The notes beneath the pieces are model-generated. The model saw only the letters and a list, made by a program, of their open reading frames with translations, did no database searches and had not been told where the DNA came from. The translations under genes were made by a program, and so were the position numbers. Shown here piece by piece: positions 23,459-41,059 of a DNA stretch of 64,000 nucleotides. Origin of the DNA: Parapristionchus giblindavisi (taxonomy: Eukaryota > Nematoda > Chromadorea > Rhabditida > Diplogasteridae); the NCBI GenBank assembly GCA_943737045.1, contig CALSFV010000432.1:1-64000 (forward strand), in the 5' to 3' direction. Every line of letters begins with the position of its first letter. Position 1 is the first letter of the stretch.

Positions 23459-24556
23459 TGTATAGTGAATATGAATTGAGGATGAAGAAGAATGGAATGA
23501 ATGAAGACGATGTTGAAGTAATATAGATGATAAAGTGAATTGAGCAGATCTGAATCAAGTTGGTTTTGATTGATTTATCGATTAGCAAAAATATTGTATC
23601 AAATTAAACCGTAGTTTAATTGTCTCAAGCAGTAGGACGAGTATCTGTTCTACGAGAATATTACATTTAGAAGATAATTAGTATCTCACCGATACCTGGG
23701 CAACCTTTGCCGCTGGAAATTAAAATCGGGTGGGTGGGATGCAAAAATTTCATGTTTGAATGAATTTTGGCTAATTCATTTTCATTTTGAGCGAATGTTT
23801 TCCTAGATCGAGTTGGTCAGGTGCCAAACCGGGTGGGTTCTTGCCGCTAGCGGCAATGCTTCCCTGTATGATCTCACATAAGGAAAATGAGATAGATATA
23901 ACGATGATAGACTATAGATTATTGATTAGATTGAGAAGAGATGAATATACTATACTTGTTGTAGAGTAATGCATTGATGACTCAATTGAGAAATACTCAA
24001 GATGGAATGAAATATTGAGAAATATGTAGAGAAGAGAATTAGATGAACATGAACATGAAAGAACTGCAATACTAGAGGTATTGGTTGATTGATTGATTAC
24101 AAATTTGTTTTTTTCTAATCAGAATTTATCTATTTCTTTTTAGGAACCATTTTGAAATGCACAAGATATGGCAGCTACAGTAATGAGAGAAGGAGCTTAC
24201 GGTATTGAAAGAGAAGATTATTGAAAGAGAAGTATTATCGATTGAAGCCAAACTTGTAAGTTGTACTGTAGATATGAGGGATTATTGATTGATTAATTCA
24301 GATTAAGAAGGGAATCTACATCAACAGATGATATAATAAAGAACCTTGAAGGAAAACTGACATTTGAAAGAGAGGAAAGAAAGAGATTAACGCAATTGGA
24401 AAATGAGGATGAGACAATTACTGATCATCAACATTATAGAAAGGTACTTTATTGATTTATTGGCTAAGTAGAAAGAATGAATGAAGTATACTGTAGGCGA
24501 TGAGAGGTCGATTACGTGCAAAGGATGAAGAATTAAGGAATGAAGAAATTGAATGA
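23459..24556 (+). pseudogene. Coiled-coil gene fragment inside the CTCAGG element
   Basis: Exon-like pieces with host-type short introns read as a charged coiled coil: YSEYELRMKKNGMNEDDVE (from ATG 23459), then KELTVLKEKIIEREVLSIEAKL (quoted in part), then STSTDDIIKNLEGKLTFERE through HQHYRK (about 24302-24440), a 54-bp intron, and AMRGRLRAKDEELRNEEIE with stop TGA near 24554-24556. The last two junctions keep the frame with GT-AG borders. The middle (around 23500-24190) has in-frame stops in any simple join, and no convincing start exists further upstream. It looks like part of a host gene, introns included, captured by the transposon, as in Pack-MULEs; a degraded native gene invaded by the element is the alternative. 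Confidence 0.45.
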
Positions 24557-25204
24557 GAATTGCTAATGTTTTTTATTTGTATCGCTAGATATTTATTGCT
24601 ATGATCGTTCCATAGTTTGTTGTTGTTCCTTGGCTGGTTCACATTTGATTTTTATTTAAAATTTCATGTATATTTACGTCAATAAATCGTTGTTTATTCG
24701 CTGGCAGTATTCCTGAGTACAGAACAAGTAGTAAAAGAAAGGGTAGAAAACAGCCTAATAACTGCTAGAGAAAAGGCAGCAAATTGTTTTTAAAATGCTA
24801 GAAAAAATGTATGTTACAGTCAAAGAAAAGGCAAGAAACAGCTAAAAGCTATGAAAAAGGTAGAAAACAGCCAGAAAACATACATATCGCTAACTGTAAA
24901 ATGTATGTATTTTGACAGTTCACATGCATGCATAGGTCGAATAGCTAGGTTATCGGTTTACAAAATGCGGTCAGTTTTTTCTATTTTTGGCAAATTTGGC
25001 TCAAAATGCGGTCAGGTTTTTCGATTCTTGTGAAATTTTGGCACAAAATGCGGTCAGGTTTTTCGATTTTTTGGGGAATTTTGGCTCAAAATGCGGTCAG
25101 GCTTGGTACTTTGTAACATACTTTTTGAACTATGCATGCATGTATTGTAGCTGTCGCCTGTATTTTTCCTAGCTGTAAAATGTATGTGCGGTTTTACCTG
25201 AGTA

Positions 25205-26577
25205 TATATATTAAGGGATCGACTATCAAATGATGAAAAATATAAAACGATAACAATCTCTAATTTAAAATGTACTGATCCAAGGTTTTATCTAATCCTT
25301 TCAAATTTCCAATGAAAACACTAATTAGATCTAATATACTCTCTTACAAGACAATAAAATACAACTTGAACATTTCACAAATTATTTTCTCTCTTTTCTT
25401 GGTGTTAGTTAGAACTTAATGATCTATTTAGCCATAATAACATAATCATAATCAATTAGATAGTATAGATAACGTCAATTATATAAATCTCTCCCTACTT
25501 ATCTTCTTTGTGATACCATCGTGCACCAATATTTCATCTATTCTAATTTCTTTTGTTGCAATCCTCTCCATCCCCCTATGTATCTCTTTCTCTATTCTCT
25601 CTAACCTCATACCATCTGTCACATAGAATAGAATGAAGTAGAGGATATATAGAATAGATAAGGAGTCAATACATCACATACATATCAATATCATATTAAA
25701 TCAATCCATCTATCTTTCATATATATTCACATACAATAATTCAGCTTCTACCTATATATACCATAGATAAACGATATCGACTAGATAAACATCCTTGCAC
25801 ATCTTCACGATTGAATCACTTCATTCATTCTTTTCGATATAGTTAAGACTCATAATTGCAGACTTCACTAGCGGAAACAAGTCTTACTCATGAAAAAGCA
25901 TTAAAGCTCTTCGAGAGATAACCCAATACTTTTGAGATTATTAATCATTTACTCATCTCTTGAGGGAAATTAATGAAAGGACAAATCAATCGATATTATC
26001 CAATATTTTGACTATCTCCATCAATGAATTAGATGGAATGAAGATAATCCAATCCCTCCCTTTTCCTTCCATTCATAAGTCCATTTCACTTCTTCTTTCT
26101 ATCAGTCTCGTGACTCTTCTTCTTCTTCACAACCGATCCAACCCTTCCAAGTCTCCTCCCATTGGCCACTCCCCTTTGGGGGCGGAGCTATCTTGATAGA
26201 CTCCGCCTTTTCTGGCATCATTCCAAGTGTCTCATCCCCTTTGTGGTGCATTCATTGATCGTATGTGGTTGTTGGTTGTATAGAGTAGAAGAGAATGAGA
26301 GATATTCCTCTGCTTCTCTTCTCAAACAATCAATACTTTCACTCCTCCACCACTATGTCTATTATGTGTGTTTATATTTGCTTCATCGTCTCTGTCCTCT
26401 TCTTCCTCTATCTAACTAGACACTCCAAGGGGAACATGATCCCTTCCATTCATTAGCTATTCCATCTTGCAGTCAGCTGTAAACTATCCCCCCCCCATCT
26501 CTCCATCTATTACATATGCTATCTATCTCTAACTCTTCTCATCTCTTCAGTTTATCTTCATCCTATTATCAATAGCA
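25205..26577. other. Spacer before the lysine-rich protein gene
   Basis: AT-rich, pyrimidine-biased DNA with short open frames but no recognised domain. A more GC-rich patch at 26160-26210 (CCCCTTTGGGGGCGGAGC) has partial dyad symmetry and could belong to the promoter of the following gene. C-run at 26488-26496. Confidence 0.4.
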
Positions 26578-26883
26578 ATGGCAGCAATCAAAGCAACGAA
26601 GAAGGCAACTGGTCCCAAGAAGACCAAGTCATCCAAGGGTTAGTAGATACAATTATCAATACTTATATACTCCTATGTATTTTGTTATAGGAGTGAAGAA
26701 GGCCAAGAAGGTAGCTACTCCTAAGCCTAAGGTTGTTAAGAAGGTAAAGAAGAGCTCACCTAAGAAAGCCGCTAAGGTAATTCATACAACTATATATAGG
26801 GATTACTGTACATCAATCAGTGATATGAATTAATCAATAAATGATATTCTTTACAGAAATCCCCTAAGAAGGCAACTAAGTAA
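26578..26883 (+). CDS. Small lysine-rich basic protein, H1-tail or sperm-protein like
   Basis: Three exons separated by introns of about 52 and 79 bp give a 54-residue protein. It starts MAAIKATKKATGPKKTKSSK at ATG 26578, continues VKKAKKVATPKPKVVKKVKK and SSPKKAAK, and ends KSPKKATK with TAA 26881-26883. More than a third of residues are Lys, with SPKK motifs that bind the DNA minor groove in histone H1 and sperm basic proteins. There is no globular winged-helix domain, so it is not a full H1. It would act in the nucleus on DNA if expressed. Exon borders fit GT-AG and keep one frame, which supports a real gene. A low-complexity ribosomal or nucleolar protein tail is the alternative. Confidence 0.7.
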
Positions 26884-27861
26884 AGTAAAAGGAATTTATA
26901 AGGACAATTTCATAGTTCACTTCTAATTTTCTATCTCTGCCAATATATTGTATATAATATGTCTATCTATATTGTTTTAATCAAATCGATGTCATCAACC
27001 CCTCTCTCACTGCCTTAAATGTCTAATCAATCAATCAATAATGTCTTTTCACTACTAAAAATACTGTAGACACTGCTGAGCAGTGGCATTAGATCAAATA
27101 TACCACTCAGTAGATCTCTATTTCTAAAATGATCAATCAATACAATCCTCATTATGATCTCGAGTTTTGTAGTCATGTAAGATGGATAAATATTGTAAGT
27201 AACTTATTGATATGGATGAAAACATATAGATGACAAACGAATGAAGGATCAAATGAGTATAGATAGTCATCAATGGTTATAATAACCATTAAGATATTAC
27301 AAGATAAAAGAACATTTCAATATCTTTAAAAGAAAATGGCTTTATTCAACAGATTTATACAACATACAACAGTAAACAACAAATAAGGAAAAAGAATGAA
27401 TCTATCACATATAGACTAAGATAGGAATGATGATTGATACAAGATTCACATTGATGAATAAAGAGTATTGATTGATCAATAATACTAATTGATATATTGA
27501 TTACTCTTATTCTATGTGAATAATGTATCGATCCATTCTGAGAATAGAAGACGATCAATGATCAAAAATTAAAACAATTATATTCATCTTCTGTTCTAAT
27601 CTATAGTAAGATCAATGAATTCAACAACAAAATAATAGGATAAATAGAGATTACTGTAGGTTACCATAGTAATAAATGAATTGCATACTGTAAAGAGATT
27701 GTGGATATTTGGAAACATTTCTTCTTTCTATTATCTTCATTTCATTCATTCTTCTTCGTAACCTTATGCAAATATGGTCAAGTTCATTCATGGATTCAAC
27801 TAGGAGAAGAAGAAGAGAGATGGAGGTGGGGGGGGGGGGGGGTGAGAGTATAGAAGGGAGA
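26884..27861. other. Spacer between convergent genes
   Basis: Lies between the basic-protein stop and the synthetase stop, which face each other. AT-rich, no supported gene; a run of 14 G at about 27829-27842 sits just beyond the synthetase stop codon. Confidence 0.5.
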
Positions 27862-33972
<6,111 letters not shown>

Positions 33973-33991
33973 TGTAGAGTATACAGCATAC

Positions 33992-34474
33992 CTATAGTGC
34001 ATTGATGATATCGATGGCAGTGACCATCTCATCAACAGTGAGACCATCGAATCCTAATAGAAGAAGAAGAGGACGACGACGATTACGAGAAGAGAATGAT
34101 AATAGAAGACGTCGAATGAACAATGAAGTTGCGTCCTGATACGATCAACATTTCAATCATTACGGTACATTGATTGATTACGTCTTCAACTCCTAGAAGG
34201 AGTTTAGTATCGTATTCAACAGGATCGTCAGAAGTGAGTCTCTCAAGAATAACTTCTTCAGGTAGAATCACTTCAATGACTACACCTACACGAGAGAGTG
34301 ATTTGAATACCTATAATGATATGTATTGAAAATCTTTATCATACATGTTCGTATCCTCACAATTAAGTCCCTCTTCTCTTGTTCTGTTATAGAGAAGTGA
34401 ATGTGTTTGTCTTCCAAGTCAAATGATAGATCACGGAACCCGTTAATAGTCAAGGGTCTAGATGGATTAGACAT
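33992..34474 (-). CDS. Proteasome assembly chaperone 3-like (PSMG3/PAC3)
   Basis: Three exons encode about 129 residues, from ATG 34474-34472 (MSNPSRPLTINGFRDLSFDL) to TAG 33994-33992 (VTAIDIINAL). Introns of roughly 50-60 bp lie after RDLI (GTGAGG donor) and after GVED (GTAATC donor). The pattern FKSLSRVGVVIEVILPEE, YDTKLLLGVEDDATSLFIRR and RPLLLLLGFDGLTVDEM follows PSMG3: a strand with T-G/VG, then TKVLLG-D-PL-H, then a hydrophobic strand ahead of a C-terminal helix. PSMG3 pairs with PSMG4 to help assemble proteasome alpha rings. The length fits (human about 122). The match is by overall pattern, without a catalytic motif, so moderate confidence. The stop is 19 bp before the synthetase start on the same strand. 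Confidence 0.6.
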
Positions 34475-34776
34475 ACGATACGATCCCACAAATACTATAC
34501 AATGATATATACACCTCAACTCGCAACATCATTACCCATCTCTCTAACTTTTCACAGTATTCATGGTGCATGAACCTTTCAGCATCCCAACATAAAATGG
34601 AAACAACAAACAGCTTTATCTAATCTTAACGATCAAGAGATTAAACAAGATACAACAATGAGCAATGGAGGTGAATGATGGGTTAGCTAACCTTTAAGAG
34701 ATAACCTTTAAGAGAGAGCAATGGAGGTGAATGATGGGTTCTAACGTTAGAGAGGGGAAGGAATGATGAACGACAA
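34475..34776. other. Intercistronic spacer with a short direct repeat
   Basis: About 300 bp between the membrane-protein stop and the PSMG3-like start, same strand. A 22-bp direct duplication (GAGCAATGGAGGTGAATGAT with flanks, at 34661-34680 and 34715-34734) is present. No gene seen. Confidence 0.5.
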
Positions 34777-35091
34777 TCAATCATCAAGATCAAATTTAGA
34801 TGAAGTATCGATGGAAAGAGGAAGAGGAGTCTTGGACGAAGCAATAGCAGCAGCTCTTCTTGCTTTTCCTTCAGCTGGTGATAGTAGACGTCCCTCTCCT
34901 GTTCTCTCATCTACATCCCATAGAAGGAAGTCATTCAAAGCTACACCAGCTGCTTTCCATCCAACAAAGAAAAGAACAAATGATACAAGAAGACGACGAC
35001 GAGACCATTGTTGATACGAAAGAGTTGATTGAGGAGTTAATGCACGAAGCTTCTGACGAATTATACGACGAAGCTCCCAATAGTAGGCCAT
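34777..35091 (-). CDS. Single-pass membrane protein, unrecognised
   Basis: An uninterrupted frame of 104 codons runs from ATG 35091-35089 to TGA 34779-34777. A basic N-terminus (MAYYWELRRIIRQKLRAL, then QQWSRRRL) precedes one membrane segment (LLVSFVLFFVGWKAAGVALN), followed by a polar tail with EGKARRAAAIASS and the acidic end SSKFDLDD. The Arg-rich flank predicts the N-terminus on the cytosolic or matrix side. Small single-pass proteins like this are common in mitochondrial and ER membranes; I do not recognise the family. It sits between NOP10 (123 bp upstream) and PSMG3-like on the same strand. No intron, in contrast to its neighbours. The frame extends further upstream, so an earlier start is possible. 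Confidence 0.65.
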   Translation of the reverse strand: MAYYWELRRIIRQKLRALTPQSTLSYQQWSRRRLLVSFVLFFVGWKAAGVALNDFLLWDVDERTGEGRLLSPAEGKARRAAAIASSKTPLPLSIDTSSKFDLDD

Positions 35092-35213
35092 TATCAAGAT
35101 ATAGATGGGGGAGATAGACACGGAGATAACAAGTGATGAATCAATGAAGATGAGACAAGGTACTGAAAATAATCTCATATTAGAAGGTATATGGATAGAT
35201 GGGACAACTTACA

Positions 35214-35472
35214 TCAATAGACAATCTTGCTCTGCTGAGTGGGGAGAATTCCAAATCTTCTCTTGACGATAACTCTATATTGTGAGTTCTTGTCTTCAGG
35301 GGAAAAACGAGCGGGATGAGCAGATTGTGTCTGGAGTCCGTCCGGAGATGTCTTCTGTAAAGATACTCTTGCAATAGAGGTCTTCTCATCTTAACTGATA
35401 ATATAGAACAAATTGTACTTTAAGAGTGTAGACACGGCGACCGTTAGCGTCTAGGTAGAACTTGAGATACAT
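35214..35472 (-). CDS. nop10: H/ACA snoRNP protein NOP10
   Basis: Two exons give the small conserved NOP10 protein: [18 protein letters not shown] (35472-35419), a 63-bp intron, then [40 protein letters not shown] and a short end SKIVY with TGA at 35216-35214. The family pattern (M-L--Y-N--G-RVYTLKK, then [23 protein letters not shown]) is followed along the whole length, and the size, about 63 residues, is normal. NOP10 is a core protein of H/ACA RNPs that guide pseudouridylation of rRNA and snRNA and support telomerase in many animals. The metal-site cysteines of archaeal homologues are absent, as in other eukaryotes. It heads a same-strand cluster with the membrane protein, PSMG3-like and mitochondrial IleRS. 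Confidence 0.95.
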
Positions 35473-36098
35473 CTAAGATAAAAGAAAAAAGAGATCGCTG
35501 AAATATGGAATTAAACATCAGGCAATGAAGATGCCGATAAATACATAAGACTGGAACCAAACCACAAACCAAAAGTAACAACAAATACTGGCTAAAGTCT
35601 TTATCTTTAAGATACTCAATGCATATTATTGGCTCTGGGATGTGATTGAATGGTAACAATTAAGCACAGATCTTTTAAAAACCGTTGGTGTAAATAAATC
35701 AATCATCCAAAAGATGGATTTAAAAGGAAAAACAAGGCTAGCGAGTTGTTGCACAAAGTATCACAAATGTATCTGTTACAAAGCATGACTTGAAGATGGC
35801 TGAATCGAAATATTTAAAACAAGTGAAGAACAGTAAGCAGAAAGTATAATAATTGAGTATAGTAATTCAAGGTATGGTCTGGATATGTTAGCGGTAAATA
35901 TATGTATATCAATGAGAATGTATAAAATGGAAGATGTAAAAAATTGGAAACAATAAATATTTGTAATGGGTGCATATAATATAATATCAATGGAATAAAC
36001 AAGTCTACTATATGTTATATTTCACTAAACAGACTGGTTCAAACCGCGCATCTAGCTTTGTACCTACAGTATAAACAAATAAGTAAGTGAGCACTAGA
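35473..36098. other. Spacer between FA2H and NOP10
   Basis: About 626 bp, both genes on the minus strand. AT-rich, no supported gene. It would contain the FA2H 3' end and either the promoter of the downstream gene cluster or an internal cluster spacer. Confidence 0.5.
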
Positions 36099-38495
36099 TC
36101 ATAGAGGACCCATGCCAACAGTTGAGAAGACATAATCCCAAATTGTAGTAGAGATTCCAAATGCTTAAATTATGATTATATTATTGATTCTTGTGATGAG
36201 GAATAACACATACCAACATCATAGTCCTTGAAGTGATGATTGTGATGGTATACTTTTTGGAAATGAAGATGAGTGGTTGGCCGAGGAGCACCATGATGAA
36301 GATAGTAATGAATACAATCATACATTACATATCCGAATAATTTACCACTGCCAAATGCACAAAAGATTGGCCTGAAATGACAAATATCAATGAACGAATC
36401 ATTATAGATATAATATACCATGAGAATATATTCGAGTAGATCATGTAGAAGAATAGAACGATAGGTACAGCAGGTACAGGAGGGAAGACTAATCGATCTC
36501 CATCCATAGGAGTCTTATGATGGAGACCTCAAAAAAATAAATATTAAGGGAATACAATTTGGTTAATTGCAGAAGCAGGGCAGCGTTATAAAATAATTAC
36601 CATGAAGAAGAAAATGGAGAACAAGTTGAGCAGGACTCTTAGCTGACGGAACCCAATGGAAAACAAATCGATGGAGAGTATATTCAGTGAACGTCCACAT
36701 CAATACTCCAATTGCAAAAGCAGCAGCCCACGCAAGTCCTCCATTTAGTATTCCTAAAGCGGAATTTACTAAAATCTATTTAAAATGTAATTTTATTATC
36801 CAAACCAGATCACTTTTCATAGTACAAGATTGCTTTGACTAATGGAAATAGAAAATTTTCCGCTAAACTTATTCAGAAATATTCAGATGACGGAATAATT
36901 AAGAATAGTTGTTTTACGTAAAGTTTTTGCTGCAAAATACTCTTAACAGCACGCGATCATTTCGGCCATGAAATATCAATACTAAACAAGTAGCAAACGG
37001 CAACTGCACAATAGTGTTGTATAGTCGAATAAAATACGCGAATATTTTCGGTCGAATAAAATTTAGCTTTTTAGTCGACCGGTCTTTTTAGTCTGGACTA
37101 AAAATGCCAATTTAGTCGAGACTAAATTTGCATTTAAATGCGGTAAAATTAACAATTTCAATATTTTATTGGTGACATCGCAATACTATGCAGTTTCCTG
37201 ATCGTCTCTTCTGCTTCCATATACATCTGACAATTTCCATTTAACAAGGAAAGTCTTAGATGTCGCAGTGAGACTTTTGGACCATAGATGGGCACGCTGG
37301 GGGAAAGGCTGTGCGCAAAACGGTTGAAGGGGAGGAAAGGCTGTGCGCAAGGCTAATTTTTGGCAAATTTGACTGAAACTTTTCCAATTTTTGCGAGGCA
37401 AGGATATGCGCAAGGCCCCGGTGAGAAAGCAAGGCTGAGCGCAAAAAGATTTCGTTTTCACGCGCCCACCTATGTTTTGGACAGAAGTATTGTGTTCATT
37501 CATGCAGAAGTTAAAACTAATGAGATAGTAGATTTCGCGCACGATTCTTTTAAAAATGAGAAAATTTTTCAAAATTTCGATAGGTGAACCCGAACCATCC
37601 AAAGTCTGATCGAGAGAAGCACACATTACCACCACACCACCCCGCCATAATTTCACTATTTAGGGGCGTCATATTTCAATCAAATAGACGAGAAAAGGAC
37701 CACATGGCACCAATATTTGAAAATATTAGTCCCGACTAACTGCAAATTTAGTTTCAAATAATATTACTCTCTTTTACTGTATAGCGAAAAATACTAAAAT
37801 GAAAAAAAATTTTTTACTACAATTGCAAAAGCAGCAGCCCACACAAGTCCGTAGCTAAGGTGTGTCTGAGGTAGCATGGAGACTGACCATAAGAGAAGTA
37901 TAGATGATATAGTGATTGACAAGAGAAGAGAGCTACAACTGGAAGCCATACAAGAGGAACGATGAACCATGGAGTTCGTGTACATCTTTCTAAGATGTCT
38001 AGATCAAATAGTCTGCAGAAACATACATTATCCATTGTTTCAATTAAGAAAACAAACCTGATTGTACCTTCATAAGGTTCGTGAATCCATTTCCAATAAT
38101 CATCACCTAATTTTCCAACTGCAGCCAAAACACCTTGCTTTGAAGATAGAATTGGGTCAAGCTGTAATTTGCACGTACACCGTGTGAGGAAATATGCCGA
38201 AGCAAAAGTTACCTCGAATTCCTTATTCATATTATATCGAGCTAAAATATCAAATGCCGCCTTTGAATGTGCATGTCTCACACCCATTATTCGTTTTTCG
38301 CCTCTCATGAATGGCCCTATCTCGGAACCAGACACCTTTTGCAATACCTAAAAGTGAAACGGATATAAACAAAATATTTCTTTTGTATCCAACCTTCGCA
38401 CCTCCAGGATGTTTAGAAGCGAATTCAGCAACATTGTACAATGCGCCATCTAGGTGCAGGAGAAGTGGCTTTTCTGCGTTGTTGTTTGATACCAT
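36099..38495 (-). CDS. Fatty acid 2-hydroxylase (FA2H)
   Basis: Membrane di-iron enzyme of the ER that 2-hydroxylates sphingolipid fatty acids. ATG 38495-38493 starts MVSNNNAEKPLLLHLDGALY. A cytochrome b5 domain with heme ligand motif HPGG (EFASKHPGGAK) and second ligand region MGVRHAHSKAAFDIL comes first, then LGDDYWKWIHEPYEGTIR and RTPWFIVPLVWLPVVALFSC. The fatty-acid-hydroxylase domain carries the histidine clusters TEYTLHRFVFHW, VLHFLLHG-HHKTPMDGDRLV, DCIHYYLHHGAP and KVYHHNHHFKDYDV, ending ISTTIWDYVFSTVGMGPL at TGA 36101-36099. Fusion of b5 with hydroxylase is normal for FA2H. The intron between SYG and GILNGGLAW is about 1.1 kb, swollen by repeat DNA, and contains a duplicate of part of the next exon. 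Coding exons look intact. Confidence 0.93.
36780..37815. mobile_element. Repeat insertion in an FA2H intron
   Basis: About 1 kb of sequence unlike the host introns. It includes TTTAGTC/GACTAAA palindromic words (37040-37130), the dispersed repeat shared with 22990-23320 (37285-37480), and a minus-strand tRNA-like region (about 37640-37575) with A-box-like TGGTGTGGTGGTAATG and B-box-like GGTTCGGGTTCACC. No clear terminal repeat. A 31-bp copy of FA2H exon sequence lies at each border. Confidence 0.6.
37820..37850 (-). repeat. Duplicate of FA2H exon sequence (other copy about 36712-36742)
   Basis: 31 bp encoding LVWAAAFAI-like residues match the functional exon (LAWAAAFAI) with one mismatch. 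The duplicate lies at the upstream edge of the large intron and stops exactly where the repeat insertion starts. Confidence 0.8.
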
Positions 38496-39750
38496 CCTAA
38501 AAAAAATAAATACTTCGCCAGGGGAATGATTGTTCAAAATCGCACGAACGTACTTCAGAGACGCAACTTATCAGAGAGATGCAACTGATATGGAAACACA
38601 TTACAGCTCGCAAACTAATTAAATTATTAAACAAAAAAAAATAAAATTAATTCTATCCTAAAATGCAAATGGTGCGTAGCGTGCACTTTGCACTAGTCAT
38701 ATTTTAAACTACGGTAATGTACGAAAATATTTATCATTGAGTGACTTATTTGATCACTCATCAATTTTGAAAATATATTATAGTTAATGAAAGTACTACT
38801 GCAAATCAAAATCTCAACTATTTATTTGCGTTAAACAAAGATAGAACGTGATCTGAGTAGTCAACGAATTAAAAGAAGACTTGAAGAGATTGTAACTCTA
38901 AGATTGAGATCTTTCGCGACAACTGGAATTGCATGAGCACACATTGGGAACACGGCGTGTAAAAGGGGATGGTGAGAAAAAGAAACGCAGAGATTTTAGA
39001 GAATGTCGTACTGTAAGTTATGGCTCCAAATGAAAAAAAGGAAATGAAGAATAAATTCATTCATTTGCAAATTTCTTTGCATAAGAAATATTTCAAATGA
39101 CTATGGGATAATCATAAATATGGACAATAATTAACCATATTTTTATCGTATTAATAAAATACTAAGACGAGAGAAATAAAATATGTAAACTGAACAGGAA
39201 ACATTTGTACAATGACCACGTGCAAAAAAATTTAAATATTTTTCTAGAATAAAAACAAGTAAGAGGTATAAATTCGCTGTACGTAAAAACTACTCAACAT
39301 AACAATATATATGTAGGAGAGAAATGAGCAGAGTGAATAGAGAAAGTATGACTCGCTCCTTTTATCAGGTAGAGACGATAAGAAAGCGAGCTCTTACAAT
39401 CCAAGTGTTGCCCAGAGAATGAGTCAAGTATGTATGTAGACTCAGCATCGTCATGGAGACACATGAGCATTCATGTCAATATCTTTTCCATTTTTCGATC
39501 TCTTAAAGAATTACGATTTTTTGCAATTTTTTAAAAAAATATCAACAAAAAACATTTTCAGGAATATTTAATCAATAGAATGTCGGTACTCCTCTCAGGA
39601 CCGCGCAGAAGTACGGTGATAAACATTTTTTTCTTTTTTTCATTCTTAAAAAATTTTTTTGCATTTTTTCCGTTTGTTAGTTGATTTTAATATACGAAAG
39701 ACTAAGAGAATGATAATTACAGGGATTCGTATGAAACATACTCCCATGAA
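38496..39750. other. Divergent intergenic region FA2H / unknown gene
   Basis: About 1.25 kb between two divergent starts; promoters for both should lie here. AT-rich with A/T runs near 39230 and 39520-39660. Nothing else recognised. Confidence 0.5.
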
Positions 39751-41059
39751 ATGGATTTTTCGACTCTCGATCACTTCCTCTTCAGCACTTCAGGTACAAA
39801 AACTTCAACGTTTCTATAGTAATCTTCAATTATAGATGATATAATTGAACCCGTACTCCTATCAACTTCGTCTCTTACTAACTCATCACATAGGTACAGT
39901 TTAATTTTCCCATAATCAGATATAAATGCCATTTCAGTGAATACTCATCCGCATCAATTAATACCCCATTAATCGATTCATCCTTATTTGATATCTCATT
40001 AGACGATCCCTTACCAATTGATACTTCATCAATTAATTCCCCAATCCCTCCATATTCAAAAACTGCTCGTATCCCTTATGTGATTGCTGCTCTGCTTGGT
40101 CGGGTCACGAAATATACTCAGTTTCCGCCGTTGCATCTCAAAAAGTAAGGATCTGTCTTTCGTGTCGATAATTTATCGATAAACTGTTGTTTTTGTTTTT
40201 CAGCAGTAAACGCCGATTGACTAGCACTTCATTCTCAATTAGGCATGTTAATCGAATTACTACGGTATGCAGTATCTATATTAAATATTAACATTTGTGA
40301 CTGCTATAGAATTGTGAAGGATGGAAAGAAGTAGCCTTCTCAGAAAGCTCAATTCCAGAACATGAACCAGTTGAGATCTCTGACATTGGTATGATTTGTT
40401 TTTCCACTTGTGCAGATTTTGAGTTCTATAATAGATAATAATATAGATCGAAACAAGAGAATACGAGTCGCTGAAAGATTAGAGGATGGAAAGAAGTATA
40501 TAAGTGTAGTGAAAAGACAATTAGCAACTCCAACTGCAATGGCTAAATCATTTGCTACTGTTAATGGAGTGAATTATATTCCCCCTTCTGCTCTTCCTGG
40601 AGCATATTTCAGAAGGAGAACTCTTTCTCGTAAGAATAGAAGGATTACACCTTCTCATATCTCAGTTCTACCTAAGATTAAAGATATTCCTATTACGATA
40701 CCTAGAGATGAATGTGAGTATACCCTCATTTACCCCCATTTCATCCATTATTTCTTTATTCTCTTCATAATGTCACTATACGATTACAGATCCTCAAGAT
40801 CCTCCCAATCAATCTTCTACCTTTCAATCAAACGCTTATCCTATTCCAATAAAGACGATACCGGTATCCAATCACGTTATTTACTCATATATTCAATTAA
40901 TTTAAACAGGCAATCCTTTCTAAACCAAAGATTGATAATACATTCTATTCAATAGAAGAATTTTCATCAGATGATTATCTATCTAATATAGATGATATTA
41001 TTCCAATGGATTTCCCTGATGATCATATTGATCTTATGATCGATAAATACCTAATGTAG
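39751..41059 (+). CDS. Ser/Thr-rich unrecognised protein
   Basis: Spliced model: MDFSTLDHFLFSTS (ATG 39751), DDIIEPVLLSTSSLTNSSH, then a long exon with EYSSASINTPLIDSSLFDIS and TARIPYVIAALLGRVTKYTQ, KRRLTSTSFSIRHVNRITT, NCEGWKEVAFSESSIPEHEP, then a basic exon RNKRIRVAERLEDGKKYISV and ALPGAYFRRRTLSRKNRRIT, finishing with acidic LSNIDDIIPMDFPDDHIDLM and stop TAG 41057-41059. Junctions at GTACAA...TATAG, GTACAG...TTCAG and GTAAGG...TTCAG keep one frame. Disordered acidic N-terminus, basic middle, acidic tail: a nuclear regulatory protein would fit, but no domain is recognised. Start codon and 3' exon joins around 40720-40900 are approximate. Confidence 0.6.

Larger units (their letters stand above)
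21957..25202. mobile_element. 3.2-kb TIR element, CTCAGG family, carrying gene-like exons
   Basis: Terminal inverted repeats of 40 bp are identical at both ends (starting CTCAGGTAAAACCGCACATA) and flanked by TA on both sides (21955-21956 and 25203-25204). Subterminal regions repeat ACATTTTACAGCTA plus AAAAGCTA-type words several times in mirror orientation. No transposase is seen. The interior includes a dispersed repeat shared with the FA2H intron, a run of four GGTCAGGTTTTTCGATT-like units (24970-25105) and a spliced coiled-coil gene fragment. The right flank is TATATA-rich, so the TA duplication alone is weak, but the termini match those of the element at 55263-57176. Confidence 0.8.
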
